64,000 nucleotides of DNA, from assembly GCA_046329055.1 (NCBI GenBank), contig JAXLVK010000017.1, forward strand, positions 1-64,000, given 5' to 3'. The DNA is from JADKCL01 sp046329055 (GTDB lineage: Bacteria; Bacteroidota; Bacteroidia; J057; JADKCL01). A program made the position numbers and the translations under genes. A model generated the notes under the pieces. It had not been told where the DNA came from, ran no database searches, and saw only the letters and a list, made by a program, of their open reading frames with translations. Of the stretch, positions 8,475 to 18,849 are shown piece by piece. Each line of letters begins with the position of its first letter. Position 1 is the stretch's first letter.

Positions 8475-11240
8475 TTAGATTTTGTCCTTGAGATAGGGTG
8501 CGGTGCGGCTTTCCGCGACCTCCAAGATGCCAGCGGGCGGTCCTTGGTAAACAAGATGCCCGCCACGGTCCCCGCCCTCAGGGCCGAGATCGATCAACCA
8601 ATCCGCCGTCTTGATCATTTCCAGGTTGTGTTCCACCACGAGCACCGTCCCGCCGCGCTCCACCAATTCGTTCATGGCGGTGAGCAACTTCTTGATGTCC
8701 TCGAAATGCAACCCTGTCGTGGGTTCGTCGAAAATGTAGAGCGTGCCCTTCTTCTCGCGGCCTTGGCTGAGGAAGAATGCCAGCTTCACGCGCTGCGCCT
8801 CACCTCCGGAAAGGGTGCTTGAGCTCTGCCCCATACGCAGGTAACCCAGTCCCACCCTGCCCAGGATGCTGAGCTTGCTTGCGATCTTGGGCTCCTCGGC
8901 AAAAAATTCCTCGGCTTCATTGATGGTCATGTTGAGGATGTCATCAATGTTCTTGCCCTTGTACTTGACCTGCAACACGGGCTTGCGGAAGCGCTTGCCA
9001 TTGCATTCCTCGCATCGGAGGGTGATGTCGGGCAGGAATTGCATCTCGATGACCACGTAGCCCTCGCCCTTGCAGGTTTCGCAGCGACCACCTTCGACGT
9101 TGAAGGAAAAATGCCCCGGCTTCATGTCCGCCACCTGCGCGGCAGGCTGTGCGGCAAAGAGGTCCCGGATGGCATCGTACGCCTTTATATATGTGACCGG
9201 ATTGCTCCTTGCACTGCGACCAATGGGGCTCTGGTCCACCATCTCCACGTTGCCGATCTGATCCAAGTCGCCTTCTAAGCGGTTGAAATGCCCCGGCTTC
9301 TCTCCGAATGCGTCGATCTGCCGCTTGACAGCGGGGTACAGGATCTTGGTGATGAGCGTGCTTTTGCCGGAACCGCTTACCCCGGTCACCACAGTCATGG
9401 CCTGCAACGGAACCTCGATGTCCACGTTTTTCAGGTTGTTTTCCATGGCTCCGTACAGCCGGATGCTGTTCACCTTCTTGCGGCGGACTTTGGGCAGGGC
9501 AATACCGTCCCGACCCGTGAGGTACTTGGCCGTGAGGGAATCGGAGTCGAGCAACTCAGAACTCGTCCCCGCAAACACCACCTCGCCGCCCAATTCGCCC
9601 GCGCCAGGCCCCATGTCGATGAGGTAGTCCGCCTTGCGAATGACCGCCTCGTCGTGCTCCACCACGATCACCGTGTTGCCCTTGTCGCGGAGGCTTTCCA
9701 TCACGGAGATGAGCCTGTCCGTGTCACGCGGGTGCAAGCCGATGCTAGGCTCGTCCAGGATGTACATCGCGCCCACCAAGCCGCTTCCCAACGAGGTCGA
9801 GAGCTTGATGCGCTGCATTTCTCCACCCGAGAGGGTGTGGATTTGGCGGTTCAGAGTCAGGTACCCTACGCCGACCTTGACAATGAAGTCCAAGCGGGTG
9901 CGGATTTCATTCAGGATGCGGGCTGCAATCTTGCTGTCACGCTCGTCGAGCTTCAGGTCGTTGATGGCCTTTTGCAGGTCGGTGACCTCCATGGAGAGCA
10001 ATTCTCCGATGGTGCGGCCATCCACTTTCACATAGGCGGCGTCCTTGCGGATGCGGCTGCCCTTGCACTCCGGGCAACGCGTGTAGCCGCGGTAGCGCGA
10101 GAGCATGACCCGGTTTTGGATCTTGTGCAATTGTCCGCCGAGGAAGGTGAAGAATTGGTTGTAGCCCCACGCCTTTCCCAAGCCATCGCGAACCTTGTCC
10201 TTCTCCTCCTCTGAGAGGGCATGCCACGGGCGATGGATCGGGAAGTTGTGCTTGCCAGCCTCAGCGAGGAACTCTTGCTGATATTCCTGCATGTGTTCCC
10301 CGCGCCAAGGTGCTACTGCTCCTTCGAAAACGGAGAGTGCCCGGTTGGGGATCACCAAGTCCTCGTCGATGCCCAATATCCTGCCGAAACCCTCGCAGGC
10401 CTTGCATGCGCCATAAGGGTTGTTGAAAGCAAAAAAGTCCACAGAAGGCACCTCAAAGGCCATTCCGTCCCGCTCGAAACGCTCGGAGAACTCCTTCCAT
10501 TCGCCATCGTCCACCTTCACCAAGCAGCTGCCAAAGCCCTCCTGATAGGCCGTCTGCACGGAATCCGAAAGGCGGAAAGCCAAGCCGTCGGGGTCGTCGT
10601 GGGCCATTGCAAGGCGATCGATCAGCAACAGGAAATCTGTGGCGTTCTTGGGAAGCTTGGTTTCCAGCATGCCCTCGATGTCCTCCACCCTATCGTCCAC
10701 CCACATCCGGGAGAAGCCCTTCTGCAGCGTGACCTCCAGCTCCTTCTTGTATCCTTGCGAGCGAATCTTGATGCGGGAAGCGATATAGACCTTGGCGCCT
10801 TCGGGCTGACGCATGATATAGGCCACGACATCGCTCACTTGGTCGCGGGTCACGAGGTCCCCGGAAATGGGAGAATACGTCCTGCCTGCCCTCGCGAAGA
10901 GGAGTTTGAGGTAATCGTAGATTTCCGTGAGTGTGCCGACGGTGCTGCGTGGGTTGCCGGAGGCCTTGCGCTGCTCGATGGCAAGTGCCGGGGAAATGCC
11001 TTGGATGTAGTCCACATCCGGCTTCTCCATGCGGTCCAGGAATTGGCGGGCGTAGGAGCTGAGGCTTTCCACATACCTGCGCTGCCCTTCGGCATAGAGC
11101 GTGTCAAATGCCAGAGAGGACTTTCCAGAGCCACTCACCCCAGTGACCACCACCAACTGACGGCGCGGAATCTCAACCGTGACATTCTTCAGGTTGTTGA
11201 CCCTGGCGCCCTTGATCAAAATGTTTTTTGTACCAGACAA
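8475..11240 (-). CDS. uvrA: excinuclease ABC subunit A
   Basis: A 921-residue protein with the full UvrA plan: Walker A GVSGSGKSS near residue 35, zinc-finger cysteines in the insertion region (ACKACEGFG), ABC signature LSGGEMQR, a second Walker A GVSGSGKST, a second zinc module (CETCKGEGYV and RCEECNGKR), and a second signature LSGGEAQR with LYIFDEPTTGLH. UvrA dimers load UvrB on damaged DNA in nucleotide excision repair. No ATG is available near the conserved N-terminus, so translation appears to begin at TTG (11240-11238). The gene is divergent from the sigma-factor operon. Confidence 0.95.
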   Translation of the reverse strand: MSGTKNILIKGARVNNLKNVTVEIPRRQLVVVTGVSGSGKSSLAFDTLYAEGQRRYVESLSSYARQFLDRMEKPDVDYIQGISPALAIEQRKASGNPRSTVGTLTEIYDYLKLLFARAGRTYSPISGDLVTRDQVSDVVAYIMRQPEGAKVYIASRIKIRSQGYKKELEVTLQKGFSRMWVDDRVEDIEGMLETKLPKNATDFLLLIDRLAMAHDDPDGLAFRLSDSVQTAYQEGFGSCLVKVDDGEWKEFSERFERDGMAFEVPSVDFFAFNNPYGACKACEGFGRILGIDEDLVIPNRALSVFEGAVAPWRGEHMQEYQQEFLAEAGKHNFPIHRPWHALSEEEKDKVRDGLGKAWGYNQFFTFLGGQLHKIQNRVMLSRYRGYTRCPECKGSRIRKDAAYVKVDGRTIGELLSMEVTDLQKAINDLKLDERDSKIAARILNEIRTRLDFIVKVGVGYLTLNRQIHTLSGGEMQRIKLSTSLGSGLVGAMYILDEPSIGLHPRDTDRLISVMESLRDKGNTVIVVEHDEAVIRKADYLIDMGPGAGELGGEVVFAGTSSELLDSDSLTAKYLTGRDGIALPKVRRKKVNSIRLYGAMENNLKNVDIEVPLQAMTVVTGVSGSGKSTLITKILYPAVKRQIDAFGEKPGHFNRLEGDLDQIGNVEMVDQSPIGRSARSNPVTYIKAYDAIRDLFAAQPAAQVADMKPGHFSFNVEGGRCETCKGEGYVVIEMQFLPDITLRCEECNGKRFRKPVLQVKYKGKNIDDILNMTINEAEEFFAEEPKIASKLSILGRVGLGYLRMGQSSSTLSGGEAQRVKLAFFLSQGREKKGTLYIFDEPTTGLHFEDIKKLLTAMNELVERGGTVLVVEHNLEMIKTADWLIDLGPEGGDRGGHLVYQGPPAGILEVAESRTAPYLKDKI

Positions 11241-11389
11241 TATTTCAGCCCCTTTATTCGTAACTACACCAAGATGCCTGCGTAAAGGATCCTAGGATCG
11301 CGCGGCAAGTTACGTGTTTCCTGAATTCAACAGCCATCCGATAAAAATGTTGGTGGCGATTTTCAAAGTCCGTCAAAAAAATCAGGCTC

Positions 11390-12001
11390 ATGCGCAAGCC
11401 CCTGCTACCAAAAGAAGACCACGAGCTCGTCATGGAGTTCCGTGGAGGCAGTGAGGATGCCTTTGGGCAGCTAATGGACCGACACAAGAACCGGATTTTC
11501 ACCACGATCTGCTTCATTGTGAAGGACCGCGAACTGGCCGAAGACATCTTCCAAGAGACGATGATCAAGATCATCCGCCTCATCCACGCTGACAAGTACG
11601 ACGAAAAGGGCAAGTTCATCTCCTGGGCGGTGCGCATCGCCCGCAACTTGGCCATTGACGAGTACCGGAAGGAACGCCGATCCCCTCAAATGCTGCGCGA
11701 GACCGAGGAGTTCGACGTTTTCAACGTGGTGGGTGGCACTGAGGACAGCGCCGAGGACAAGATCATTCATCAGGAAAACGTGCAGTATGTGCAGGACCTC
11801 ATCAAGCAGATTCCCGAAAAGCAGCGGGAGGTGCTCGTGATGCGACACTACGGCAACATGAGCTTCAAGGAGATCGCTGACGTGCAGGGGGTGAACATCA
11901 ACACGGCGCTAGGACGGATGCGCTATGCCCTGCTGCACCTGCGAAAGTTTGTAGGATTGGACGCCAAGATGGATGTCAAAAATGAAGAAGAAATTTACTG
12001 A
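11390..12001 (+). CDS. ECF-type RNA polymerase sigma factor
   Basis: A 203-residue sigma-70 family protein of the ECF group. Region 2 spans about residues 20-95 (AFGQLMDRHKNRIF, DIFQETMIKI, SWAVRIARNLAIDEYR) and region 4 about residues 135-190 (QIPEKQREVLVMRHYGNMSFKEIADVQG with the helix-turn-helix). Region 3 is absent, as expected for ECF factors. It overlaps the next gene, a membrane protein of anti-sigma type, by about 29 bases, so the pair is probably a sigma/anti-sigma switch. The signal and regulon are unknown. Confidence 0.9.
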   Translation: MRKPLLPKEDHELVMEFRGGSEDAFGQLMDRHKNRIFTTICFIVKDRELAEDIFQETMIKIIRLIHADKYDEKGKFISWAVRIARNLAIDEYRKERRSPQMLRETEEFDVFNVVGGTEDSAEDKIIHQENVQYVQDLIKQIPEKQREVLVMRHYGNMSFKEIADVQGVNINTALGRMRYALLHLRKFVGLDAKMDVKNEEEIY

Positions 12002-12560
12002 TAACGACGTCTTGCGCTTCATCTACGGCGAGATGTCGCCGTCAGAGCATGACGCCTTCCTCGATGCGATGTACGAGGACGAGGAACTCTTCGAGAAATT
12101 CGAGGAGATGAAGGCAGCGCAGATGACCCTGCAGCCCGTGGAGGTTGCTCCCTCAGTGGCGAGTGTGGACCGCGTGATGAGCTATGCCCGCCGCGCCGCC
12201 CGCAATCCCCGCCCCAAGCGTCAGCGCCTCGCCTACGCAGGTGGCAAGAGCATCTTCGCCTTCAACCAAATGGTGAGCGTGGTCATGGTGGTCTTCACCT
12301 GCGCCATCATCGGGGTTGCGACCTACGTTTACTCCATGGCTTCCAAGCCTGAGAGCAACTGGACCCTGACCACCACCCATCAGGATTTCATGGACCCGCA
12401 ACTCGATCAGCGGTTGGACCTTGCGAGGACCCGCCTGAAGAACATCTTGGACTCCAAGCGTGAGACCTTCGTGCCCGTGCACCATGATACCTACCGTGTG
12501 GTCACCTCCGATTTGTTTGCGCCGCAAGACGAAAATGTGGTACTTTTGCACGTCAAATAG
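11973..12560 (+). CDS. putative membrane-bound anti-sigma factor
   Basis: A 195-residue protein with an acidic helical N-terminus (DNDVLRFIYGEMSPSEHDAFLDAMYEDEELFEKFEEM), a basic stretch, one membrane helix near residues 93-112 and a periplasmic tail of about 80 residues. This layout, with the gene overlapping the ECF sigma gene, is typical of single-pass anti-sigma factors. The zinc-binding HxxxCxxC motif is missing, so it is not a ZAS-type protein. A second in-frame ATG at 11982 is an alternative start. The role is inferred from topology and context. Confidence 0.7.
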   Translation: MSKMKKKFTDNDVLRFIYGEMSPSEHDAFLDAMYEDEELFEKFEEMKAAQMTLQPVEVAPSVASVDRVMSYARRAARNPRPKRQRLAYAGGKSIFAFNQMVSVVMVVFTCAIIGVATYVYSMASKPESNWTLTTTHQDFMDPQLDQRLDLARTRLKNILDSKRETFVPVHHDTYRVVTSDLFAPQDENVVLLHVK

Positions 12561-12571
12561 GCATTTGAGCG

Positions 12572-13246
12572 ATGAAGAGGCTCCTTTTCTCCCTGCTGCT
12601 TGTGACGGCCTGCAACCTGATTTGGTCGCAAGCCGCCCTTGACACCAGAGAGTTGGTGAAGGAAAGCTCACACTCTATATCCAGGCCCACTCAGTTCCGC
12701 ATCGATCGTGGCAAGGTATTCCTCAATGGCAAGCAGATCAGCTCCCAGAGCCTTCCCTCAAGCCTTCAGAAAATCGATCCGGGCATTTACTACGAGACGA
12801 CAGTGTCCGGAGTCAGTGAGTTCACCTTCAATCTCGGAGACCGCGACTACCTCGTCGGCAACGGGTCCATCACCGAGCTCACTGGGGAGGGCCAAAGCGA
12901 CCAACTGACAGCAAGCAATAAAACAGCCACTGAAGCCTACTATTCTCAACTCAAGCGGGAGTCGCCAGGATTGTTCTATGGTTTGGGGCGCGAAGGCATC
13001 CTCCTCGAAGAGGTTCGGTCATTGCTGATGGAGTACTCCGTCTCCCAAGGCGCGCAACGAGACAAGATTCGCGAAGAAATCCGCCTTGTGCTCGGGCAAC
13101 TGTACGACATCAACCAGCGCAACAAGGAGATGGAAATCCAGGAATTGGAAGACATGATCCAGGCCGCCAAGGAAGAGGTACAGTACCGGAAGGCGCACAA
13201 GTCGGAGATCATTGACAATAGCCTGAAAAACCTACTCCGAGAATAG
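12572..13246 (+). CDS. secreted coiled-coil protein of the sigma operon
   Basis: A 224-residue protein with a signal peptide (MKRLLFSLLLVTACNLIWSQ), a middle beta-type region (EFTFNLGDRDYLVGNGSI) and a heptad-rich C-terminal half (about residues 145-215, NQRNKEMEIQELEDMIQAAKEE) predicted to form a coiled coil. It starts 11 bases after the anti-sigma gene and so is part of the same operon. It could be a periplasmic sensor or regulator of the anti-sigma factor, but that is only inferred from position. Confidence 0.6.
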   Translation: MKRLLFSLLLVTACNLIWSQAALDTRELVKESSHSISRPTQFRIDRGKVFLNGKQISSQSLPSSLQKIDPGIYYETTVSGVSEFTFNLGDRDYLVGNGSITELTGEGQSDQLTASNKTATEAYYSQLKRESPGLFYGLGREGILLEEVRSLLMEYSVSQGAQRDKIREEIRLVLGQLYDINQRNKEMEIQELEDMIQAAKEEVQYRKAHKSEIIDNSLKNLLRE

Positions 13247-13499
13247 GCCCTCCACTCCTTTCCCAAATTCGTATTCACAATCAATCAGTTCACCGACCGA
13301 TCAATAGGTTTTGGTCAATTTTGTTTTTGAAAATCCCCTGACCAGTTTCTATTTTTCGCTATTATCGGGACTCGCTCGATCAAAGCGTGAATCGAAACCC
13401 CAAATACGAGGGCAGGCTGGTGGTTGAAAAGATAACCTGCCCGGATAGAGAAAATTGGCGCGTGCCACGAGGAATGGTATGCGAAGAGGCAAAGTGGAA

Positions 13500-15287
13500 A
13501 TGAGACAACTCTTCTGTCTGGTCTTCGGACTCAGCCTGTTTGGGATTGCCATTGCGCAACCCAGCTCGGATAGCATCATGGCAGCCGGGAAGGCCGCCTA
13601 CCTCAAGGGCGAATACCCGGAGGCCATCGAGATGTACCAAAACCTTTACAAGCAGGCCACGAAGCAAAAGGACCACAAGCTTGCGGGAGAGGCCTTGCGG
13701 CTGATGGGGGACGCATTTCGTGCCTCCGGCGACCTCGCAGAAGGCAAGCGACAGCTCCGGAAGGCCATGGACGAGGCACGCGCCTCCAAGGACAGCATGC
13801 TCATTTGCAAGGTGCACGACCGCCTTGCGGCCGTCTATTTCGAAACCCAAGACCAGCAACTTTCCCGCTACCATGCGAATGAAGCCGCAAAATTGGCAGA
13901 GAGCCTTCATTCCAATCCGGAACTGAGCAGCGCATTGAACATCCTCGGCGCCGTGAATCGCAGGGACGGTCGATTCAAGGAAGCACTCGAGGCGCTGGAA
14001 AAATCCATGGAATTGCTGAACGCATCGGGCGATACCACGGACCTCCCCAGCATCCTGAACAACATTTCCAATACCTACCTGGAAATGAAGAAGTACGACA
14101 AGGCCATCGAGGCGGCGACCAGAAGTTACGAAATGGCACAGAAGAACGGCATCCCGGTATATATGAGCTATGCCGCCTACATACTAACGGAGGTGTATCG
14201 GAAGCAAAACGACTTCAAGCATGCCCTCGAATGGAAGGACAAGGCAGTGGACATCGACCGCCAAATCATGGACGACAACAAGGGCCGCGAACTTTCCAAG
14301 CTCAAGAACCAACTGGATTACGCCCAAAAGGAAAAGGACCTCGAATCCCTGAAGCAGGAGGCGAAGCTCAAGGACCAGATCATTGCACGGCGGAATACAC
14401 AGTCCGTGGCCTTTACGGGCATTGGCAGCTTGGTGGTGATCATTGCCATCCTCTTCATATACATGAACTTCCGGGCACGCTCCGCCAACAAGGTGTTGCG
14501 CCTGAAAAACGACCAAATCGAGCAGCAATCCTCGGAAATCTCCGCCATCAACATCAACTTGGCGCAGGTCGGCGAGGAACTCCTGGAACGCAAAAGAAGG
14601 CTGGAGGAGATCAACAAGGTCAAGGACAAGCTGTTTTCGATCATTTCCCATGACCTGCGGTCCCCGCTGAACAGTATCCAAGGCATGCTGGACTTGCTCA
14701 AGAGCGGTCGCCTCACTGGCGATGACTTCGCAAGGATGAGCGACACCCTCATGAGCCGCGTCGAGAACACCACCATGCTGCTCGATAACCTCCTGAACTG
14801 GTCCCGCAGCCAAATGGAGGGCTTCAGCGCCAATCCGCAACCCCTGGATTTGGGCGACGTGGCGGACAGGGTGGTGAACCAACTGGACCAAAACGCCCGA
14901 GCCAAGGACATCAAACTCGAAAACAAGATTTCCTTTGAGGCCAAGGCCGTAGGCGACCGCGACATGGTGACGCTCGTGTTCCGCAACCTCATCTCCAATG
15001 CCATCAAGTTCACCCCCAAAGGCGGCCACATTCAGGTCATCGATGGCCGTGAAAATGGGCAACTGAAGATCTCCGTCATCGACGATGGCAAAGGGATCGC
15101 GCTCGAGGACATGCCCAAGGTGCTAGGCGAGGAGTATTTCTTCACGTTGGGGACTGCAAATGAGCGTGGATCAGGACTTGGGCTGCGGCTGTGCAGGGAA
15201 TTCCTCCAGAAAAACCAAGGAATCCTGGGCTTCGAACCCAATCCAGATAAGGGTACGACCTTCTGGTTCACGCTACCGGTGGCTTAG
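13500..15287 (+). CDS. TPR-containing sensor histidine kinase
   Basis: A 595-residue protein: signal peptide (MRQLFCLVFGLSLFGIAIAQ), about six tetratricopeptide repeats in the periplasm (roughly residues 25-270), a coiled coil, a membrane helix (SVAFTGIGSLVVIIAILFIY near 305-325), a second coiled coil, a HisKA dimerisation domain with SIISHDLRSPLNS (phospho-His near residue 384) and a HATPase domain with N box NLISNAIKFT, G1 DDGKGI and G2 GSGLGL. Such kinases are common in Bacteroidota; no response regulator is adjacent. Its stop overlaps the convergent lyase gene by four bases. The upstream 253-base gap (13247-13499) shows no feature that I can support. Confidence 0.88.
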   Translation: MRQLFCLVFGLSLFGIAIAQPSSDSIMAAGKAAYLKGEYPEAIEMYQNLYKQATKQKDHKLAGEALRLMGDAFRASGDLAEGKRQLRKAMDEARASKDSMLICKVHDRLAAVYFETQDQQLSRYHANEAAKLAESLHSNPELSSALNILGAVNRRDGRFKEALEALEKSMELLNASGDTTDLPSILNNISNTYLEMKKYDKAIEAATRSYEMAQKNGIPVYMSYAAYILTEVYRKQNDFKHALEWKDKAVDIDRQIMDDNKGRELSKLKNQLDYAQKEKDLESLKQEAKLKDQIIARRNTQSVAFTGIGSLVVIIAILFIYMNFRARSANKVLRLKNDQIEQQSSEISAININLAQVGEELLERKRRLEEINKVKDKLFSIISHDLRSPLNSIQGMLDLLKSGRLTGDDFARMSDTLMSRVENTTMLLDNLLNWSRSQMEGFSANPQPLDLGDVADRVVNQLDQNARAKDIKLENKISFEAKAVGDRDMVTLVFRNLISNAIKFTPKGGHIQVIDGRENGQLKISVIDDGKGIALEDMPKVLGEEYFFTLGTANERGSGLGLRLCREFLQKNQGILGFEPNPDKGTTFWFTLPVA

Positions 15288-17968
15288 TGCCCGGCGTGAA
15301 TCACCTTGGTGGTTCCCAGCATCTGCCCAAACGCATCTGTAAAGGAGATCAGGTAGGCGCCCGCAGGGTGTCCGCTGAAATCCAACGCAACCTGGGGCCC
15401 ATTGGAGAAGTGCATTCCCCAAGCGTCCTTGCCATCGACAGATTGGATTTGGACGGTGCCCTCCCCTACCAGGCAATTGACGCTCAAGGCATTCTCGAAC
15501 GGATTCGGCCATGCTAATAGGTTTGCGGCATTCGGATTCACTGACCCTATGATGAAATCCTTGTGGATCGTGAACCGGCCCTGCCCACCCACGATCACTT
15601 CCAATCGGTCGAGGTTCGCGTCGTAAGACCAGCTTTGGACCACATTCCAGCCCAGGACAGACGCCGGAACGAATCCAAGATGATAGAAATACACCGTGGT
15701 CGGTTCCCCAGCGAATGCTTCATACGTCACCGAATCCATCCGCGCCAAGGCATATTCCGAGGAATTGGAGGACCAGCAAATCGTGTCTGAGCCCAGCATG
15801 AGCAGGTTTCCGTCTTGCAGCACCATTTGGTCAAGCTGGCCTTGGGCATTTTCAGAATAGAAATAGGCGCCCGCATTTCCGTACAGGTCAGCCGCCAGCC
15901 CGGACTGGGCAGCTGTCACCGTGCTCCTCAGCGAGGCAATGTCCACGAATCCCCCTCTCCGAATCGCCATCGCATCACAAGAGGCACCGCAGAGCAGTTC
16001 CACATTCGGGGAATCCGCCTCGAATGGCACCAATGCAGCAAGGAAATAGGTCTGCGCCTGCCCAGATTTGTCCGCATGGAGGACGGTATGGGTCTCGGCG
16101 GAGTCATAACGCAGCTCGTGTCGAGCGGAATCGGTCACCAAGGCTGACAAGCCTCCGGTTGCCGTGACGGTTGCCTGGAGGTACACGCCATTCTTGGACC
16201 ATAGGCCGGATTGATTCGGGGAATCCATCGAGAATGTACCATGCGTGGAATCGCCGCCCTCCAATCCCAAGGCATGCAATTGCCAACGATAATCGTGGGG
16301 CTGGGCAGATCCTACCTTGTCGGAAAGGAGGAAATAATCCCTGCGCACGAACATGGGACGGCGGATGATATCCGTAGATCGATAATTGGTTTGGATCGAA
16401 GTGAAATCCAATCGCTGGAAGTCGAATGTGGAAAGGATGGTCGCATTGGCATCGCCAGCGTTTCCTGTCGAGGCTTCGGTCGGGCCTTGGCCATCGATGA
16501 GGATCATGTTGTGGTGGGTTGGGCCATCCACCTCGTCGCGGCGCTCCCATTTCAGGTAGCCGGGGTCGATGGCGAGCTCTTGCCCGCGCGCGTGCAGGTT
16601 AAAAGAGGTGACGTCCACATGATTGTGGCCATTGGCGCTGGACCGAGCGAGGCCGCTTTTCACACAGAGGTGCATGTAGGTGGAGGTGGTGTCCCAGCCG
16701 GAACGCATGATCACGTCGCCGCTCAGGGGCAGGGTCTGGAAGAGGTCAAATGAATCGGTCGTGGGCGCCGTCATGGCGGAAAGGAAGTCGGCGACGACAT
16801 CGTCCGAGCTGTGGTGCAGTTGATCCCAGAGGGAGGTCGGGGCGGCGGGATTGAAGCGGCTGCCGTGGTAGGTCGGGCGGAAACGGGATTGTTCCGTGAG
16901 GGCCATGTCCGCGTTGAAGGTCTGGGCGAAGCAGTCCTCGACCTGCGGGTCCCGGCCGTCAGGCATGCGGATGCGCATCACCCATTCCCAGAGGTTCTCG
17001 AAGTTGGGGTCGTGCCAGGGGTGACGAATGGAGGCATTGTGCCCATCGAAGCTGACAGAAAGGGTGGTGTCAGGAATGAAATTGTGGAGGGCGTGGAAAA
17101 ACTCGAGGCTATGACGCATCCCGAAGCGGAGGTAATGCGGCCCCTCGGCATAACCGCCGATTTGGCCGGGCTCGGACTGGCGGACGCCGCTGCGCCACAG
17201 GACATTGTCGATGTTCCAGAGGGCGGTTTGGATCCACTTCTGAGGCTGCCCATCTACGCTGGAGGAGGTCGCATTGTTCAGAACGACAGCCCCCATGCCC
17301 AAGGCCGCCACGGCACGAAGGGTGTGATTGTCCACGTGGAGGCTGGTCAGGCCCAGGCCAAAGGTGTTGAAGGCGACCTGTGTATGGAACGAAGTCAGGT
17401 ATTCATGGAGCAAGGTCCGCGCCGAGTCAAGGGTACTGTCTGCGACGCCAGCGCCTTTGAGGAGGTCGTAGGCAATCAAATTGTCCATGAGTTCATTGGC
17501 GCGCCAGAGGTAGTTACCGAAATCCGGATAGACCTCCACGTCCGTGTTCATGCGCTGCAGGAGGTTGATGGCCTTGTTGCGGAGGGTGTTCGCCTCGGTC
17601 GTGGTAAGGGTGTCGAGGGTGAGGGGCGGAACCGGCTTGCGGTTGAGCAGCAGGACATAGGCGCAGTTTTTAGCGGCATGGGCTGCGACGCGGCGGTCGC
17701 CATTTGAAACGAGGGTTTGGGGAGGATTGGAGCCCCAAGCGTCGGCATAGAGGCCTTGGTATAGGCTGAAATTTTCCGAATTGCTACCAATCCACTGCCG
17801 GAGCGCTGGGAGTTCGGAAAGCTTGATCAGGGTCCTGGGGTAGCTGAGGTCGGCATTCGCAGGAATCCAACTGCCCTGAGCCCGAATGCCTGTGGACGGG
17901 AAGGACAGCCAAGTAGCCAGAAGCGGCAAGAGCAAAAGCAAACGAAAGCCTTGGGAATGGGTGCGCAT
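15284..17968 (-). CDS. secreted heparinase II/III-like polysaccharide lyase with T9SS domain
   Basis: An 894-residue protein. After the signal peptide comes an alpha/alpha-toroid domain (about residues 60-400) with aromatic and His-rich motifs (SLHVDNHTLR, GGYAEGPHYLRFG), then a beta-sandwich heparinase II/III-like domain holding NGHNHVDVTSFNLHARGQ with the catalytic-type Asn/His region and YLKWERRDEVDGPTHHN, and finally a T9SS sorting domain (AWPNPFENALSVN to the end). Family members cleave uronic-acid polysaccharides such as heparan, chondroitin or alginate by beta-elimination. The substrate is not predictable. No PUL genes (SusC/SusD) are nearby, so it acts alone. Confidence 0.8.
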   Translation of the reverse strand: MRTHSQGFRLLLLLPLLATWLSFPSTGIRAQGSWIPANADLSYPRTLIKLSELPALRQWIGSNSENFSLYQGLYADAWGSNPPQTLVSNGDRRVAAHAAKNCAYVLLLNRKPVPPLTLDTLTTTEANTLRNKAINLLQRMNTDVEVYPDFGNYLWRANELMDNLIAYDLLKGAGVADSTLDSARTLLHEYLTSFHTQVAFNTFGLGLTSLHVDNHTLRAVAALGMGAVVLNNATSSSVDGQPQKWIQTALWNIDNVLWRSGVRQSEPGQIGGYAEGPHYLRFGMRHSLEFFHALHNFIPDTTLSVSFDGHNASIRHPWHDPNFENLWEWVMRIRMPDGRDPQVEDCFAQTFNADMALTEQSRFRPTYHGSRFNPAAPTSLWDQLHHSSDDVVADFLSAMTAPTTDSFDLFQTLPLSGDVIMRSGWDTTSTYMHLCVKSGLARSSANGHNHVDVTSFNLHARGQELAIDPGYLKWERRDEVDGPTHHNMILIDGQGPTEASTGNAGDANATILSTFDFQRLDFTSIQTNYRSTDIIRRPMFVRRDYFLLSDKVGSAQPHDYRWQLHALGLEGGDSTHGTFSMDSPNQSGLWSKNGVYLQATVTATGGLSALVTDSARHELRYDSAETHTVLHADKSGQAQTYFLAALVPFEADSPNVELLCGASCDAMAIRRGGFVDIASLRSTVTAAQSGLAADLYGNAGAYFYSENAQGQLDQMVLQDGNLLMLGSDTICWSSNSSEYALARMDSVTYEAFAGEPTTVYFYHLGFVPASVLGWNVVQSWSYDANLDRLEVIVGGQGRFTIHKDFIIGSVNPNAANLLAWPNPFENALSVNCLVGEGTVQIQSVDGKDAWGMHFSNGPQVALDFSGHPAGAYLISFTDAFGQMLGTTKVIHAGH

Positions 17969-18040
17969 CGCAGAATCAGGGGGAATTTTTCAACGCCTAT
18001 CTGCCCAAAAAGTTAGTAATTCAGCCCAGATATTCAATCG

Positions 18041-18721
18041 ATGCGTCGGAAAGAAAAGGCAAGGATCGTGATGGAGCGGCTCGCGGCGGCCATCCCCAAT
18101 GCAGAGACGGAGTTGCATTATGGCAGCCCGTTCCAGCTGCTCGTTGCGGTGATGCTCTCTGCCCAATGCACGGATAAACGCGTGAATGAGACGACTCCGG
18201 CACTGTTCGAGCGTTTTCCGACCCCGGAGTCGCTGGTCGGCGTAGAATTTGACGAGGTTTTCGCCTACATCAAGGGCATCTCCTACCCCGCCAACAAATC
18301 CCGACACCTGCTCCAAACGGCTGAAATCCTCGTCCGCGAGCACGGCGGGCAGGTTCCCAATGACTACAATGCCTTGCTAGCACTCCCCGGAGTAGGACGC
18401 AAGACTGCCAATGTGGTCACCTCCATCCTGTGGAAGGCGCCGCGATTCGCAGTGGACACGCATGTCTTCCGGGTCGGCAATCGCATCGGGTTGACACGTG
18501 CCAAGACGGTCCTACAGTCCGAGCAGCAGCTCACGGCATTGTTCTTGGACGACGAGATCCCAGACGCACACCATTATCTGATCCTACACGGGCGCTATAC
18601 GTGTGTTGCGCGAAAGCCCGCCTGTGCGCGGTGCGTGCTCACGGACATTTGTGCGCACCTGCACAAGCAAACCCGCGCAGCGGAAAGGACGGCCAAGCGG
18701 AAAGCAGCTCAGCAAGGCTAG
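18041..18721 (+). CDS. nth: endonuclease III
   Basis: A 226-residue HhH-GPD DNA glycosylase/AP lyase. It carries the helix-hairpin-helix LPGVGRKTANVV with catalytic Lys121, catalytic Asp139 in VDTHVFRV, and the 4Fe-4S loop C-x6-C-x2-C-x5-C (CVARKPACARCVLTDIC). It removes oxidised pyrimidines in base excision repair. Length and residue numbers agree closely with the E. coli enzyme (Lys120, Asp138). A basic tail of about 20 residues follows the cluster. It is a single gene, followed by the long inverted repeat. Confidence 0.95.
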   Translation: MRRKEKARIVMERLAAAIPNAETELHYGSPFQLLVAVMLSAQCTDKRVNETTPALFERFPTPESLVGVEFDEVFAYIKGISYPANKSRHLLQTAEILVREHGGQVPNDYNALLALPGVGRKTANVVTSILWKAPRFAVDTHVFRVGNRIGLTRAKTVLQSEQQLTALFLDDEIPDAHHYLILHGRYTCVARKPACARCVLTDICAHLHKQTRAAERTAKRKAAQQG

Positions 18722-18849
18722 AATTAGGCCCCATCACCCATAGAGCGCATTCAGCGCTACCTCCCGATATTCAAGCCAGAGGGCATTCCACAGCAACCAT
18801 CACCCGCAACCCGCCAAGATCGCTTCTTCAGGATTCCATCCAATGCTTC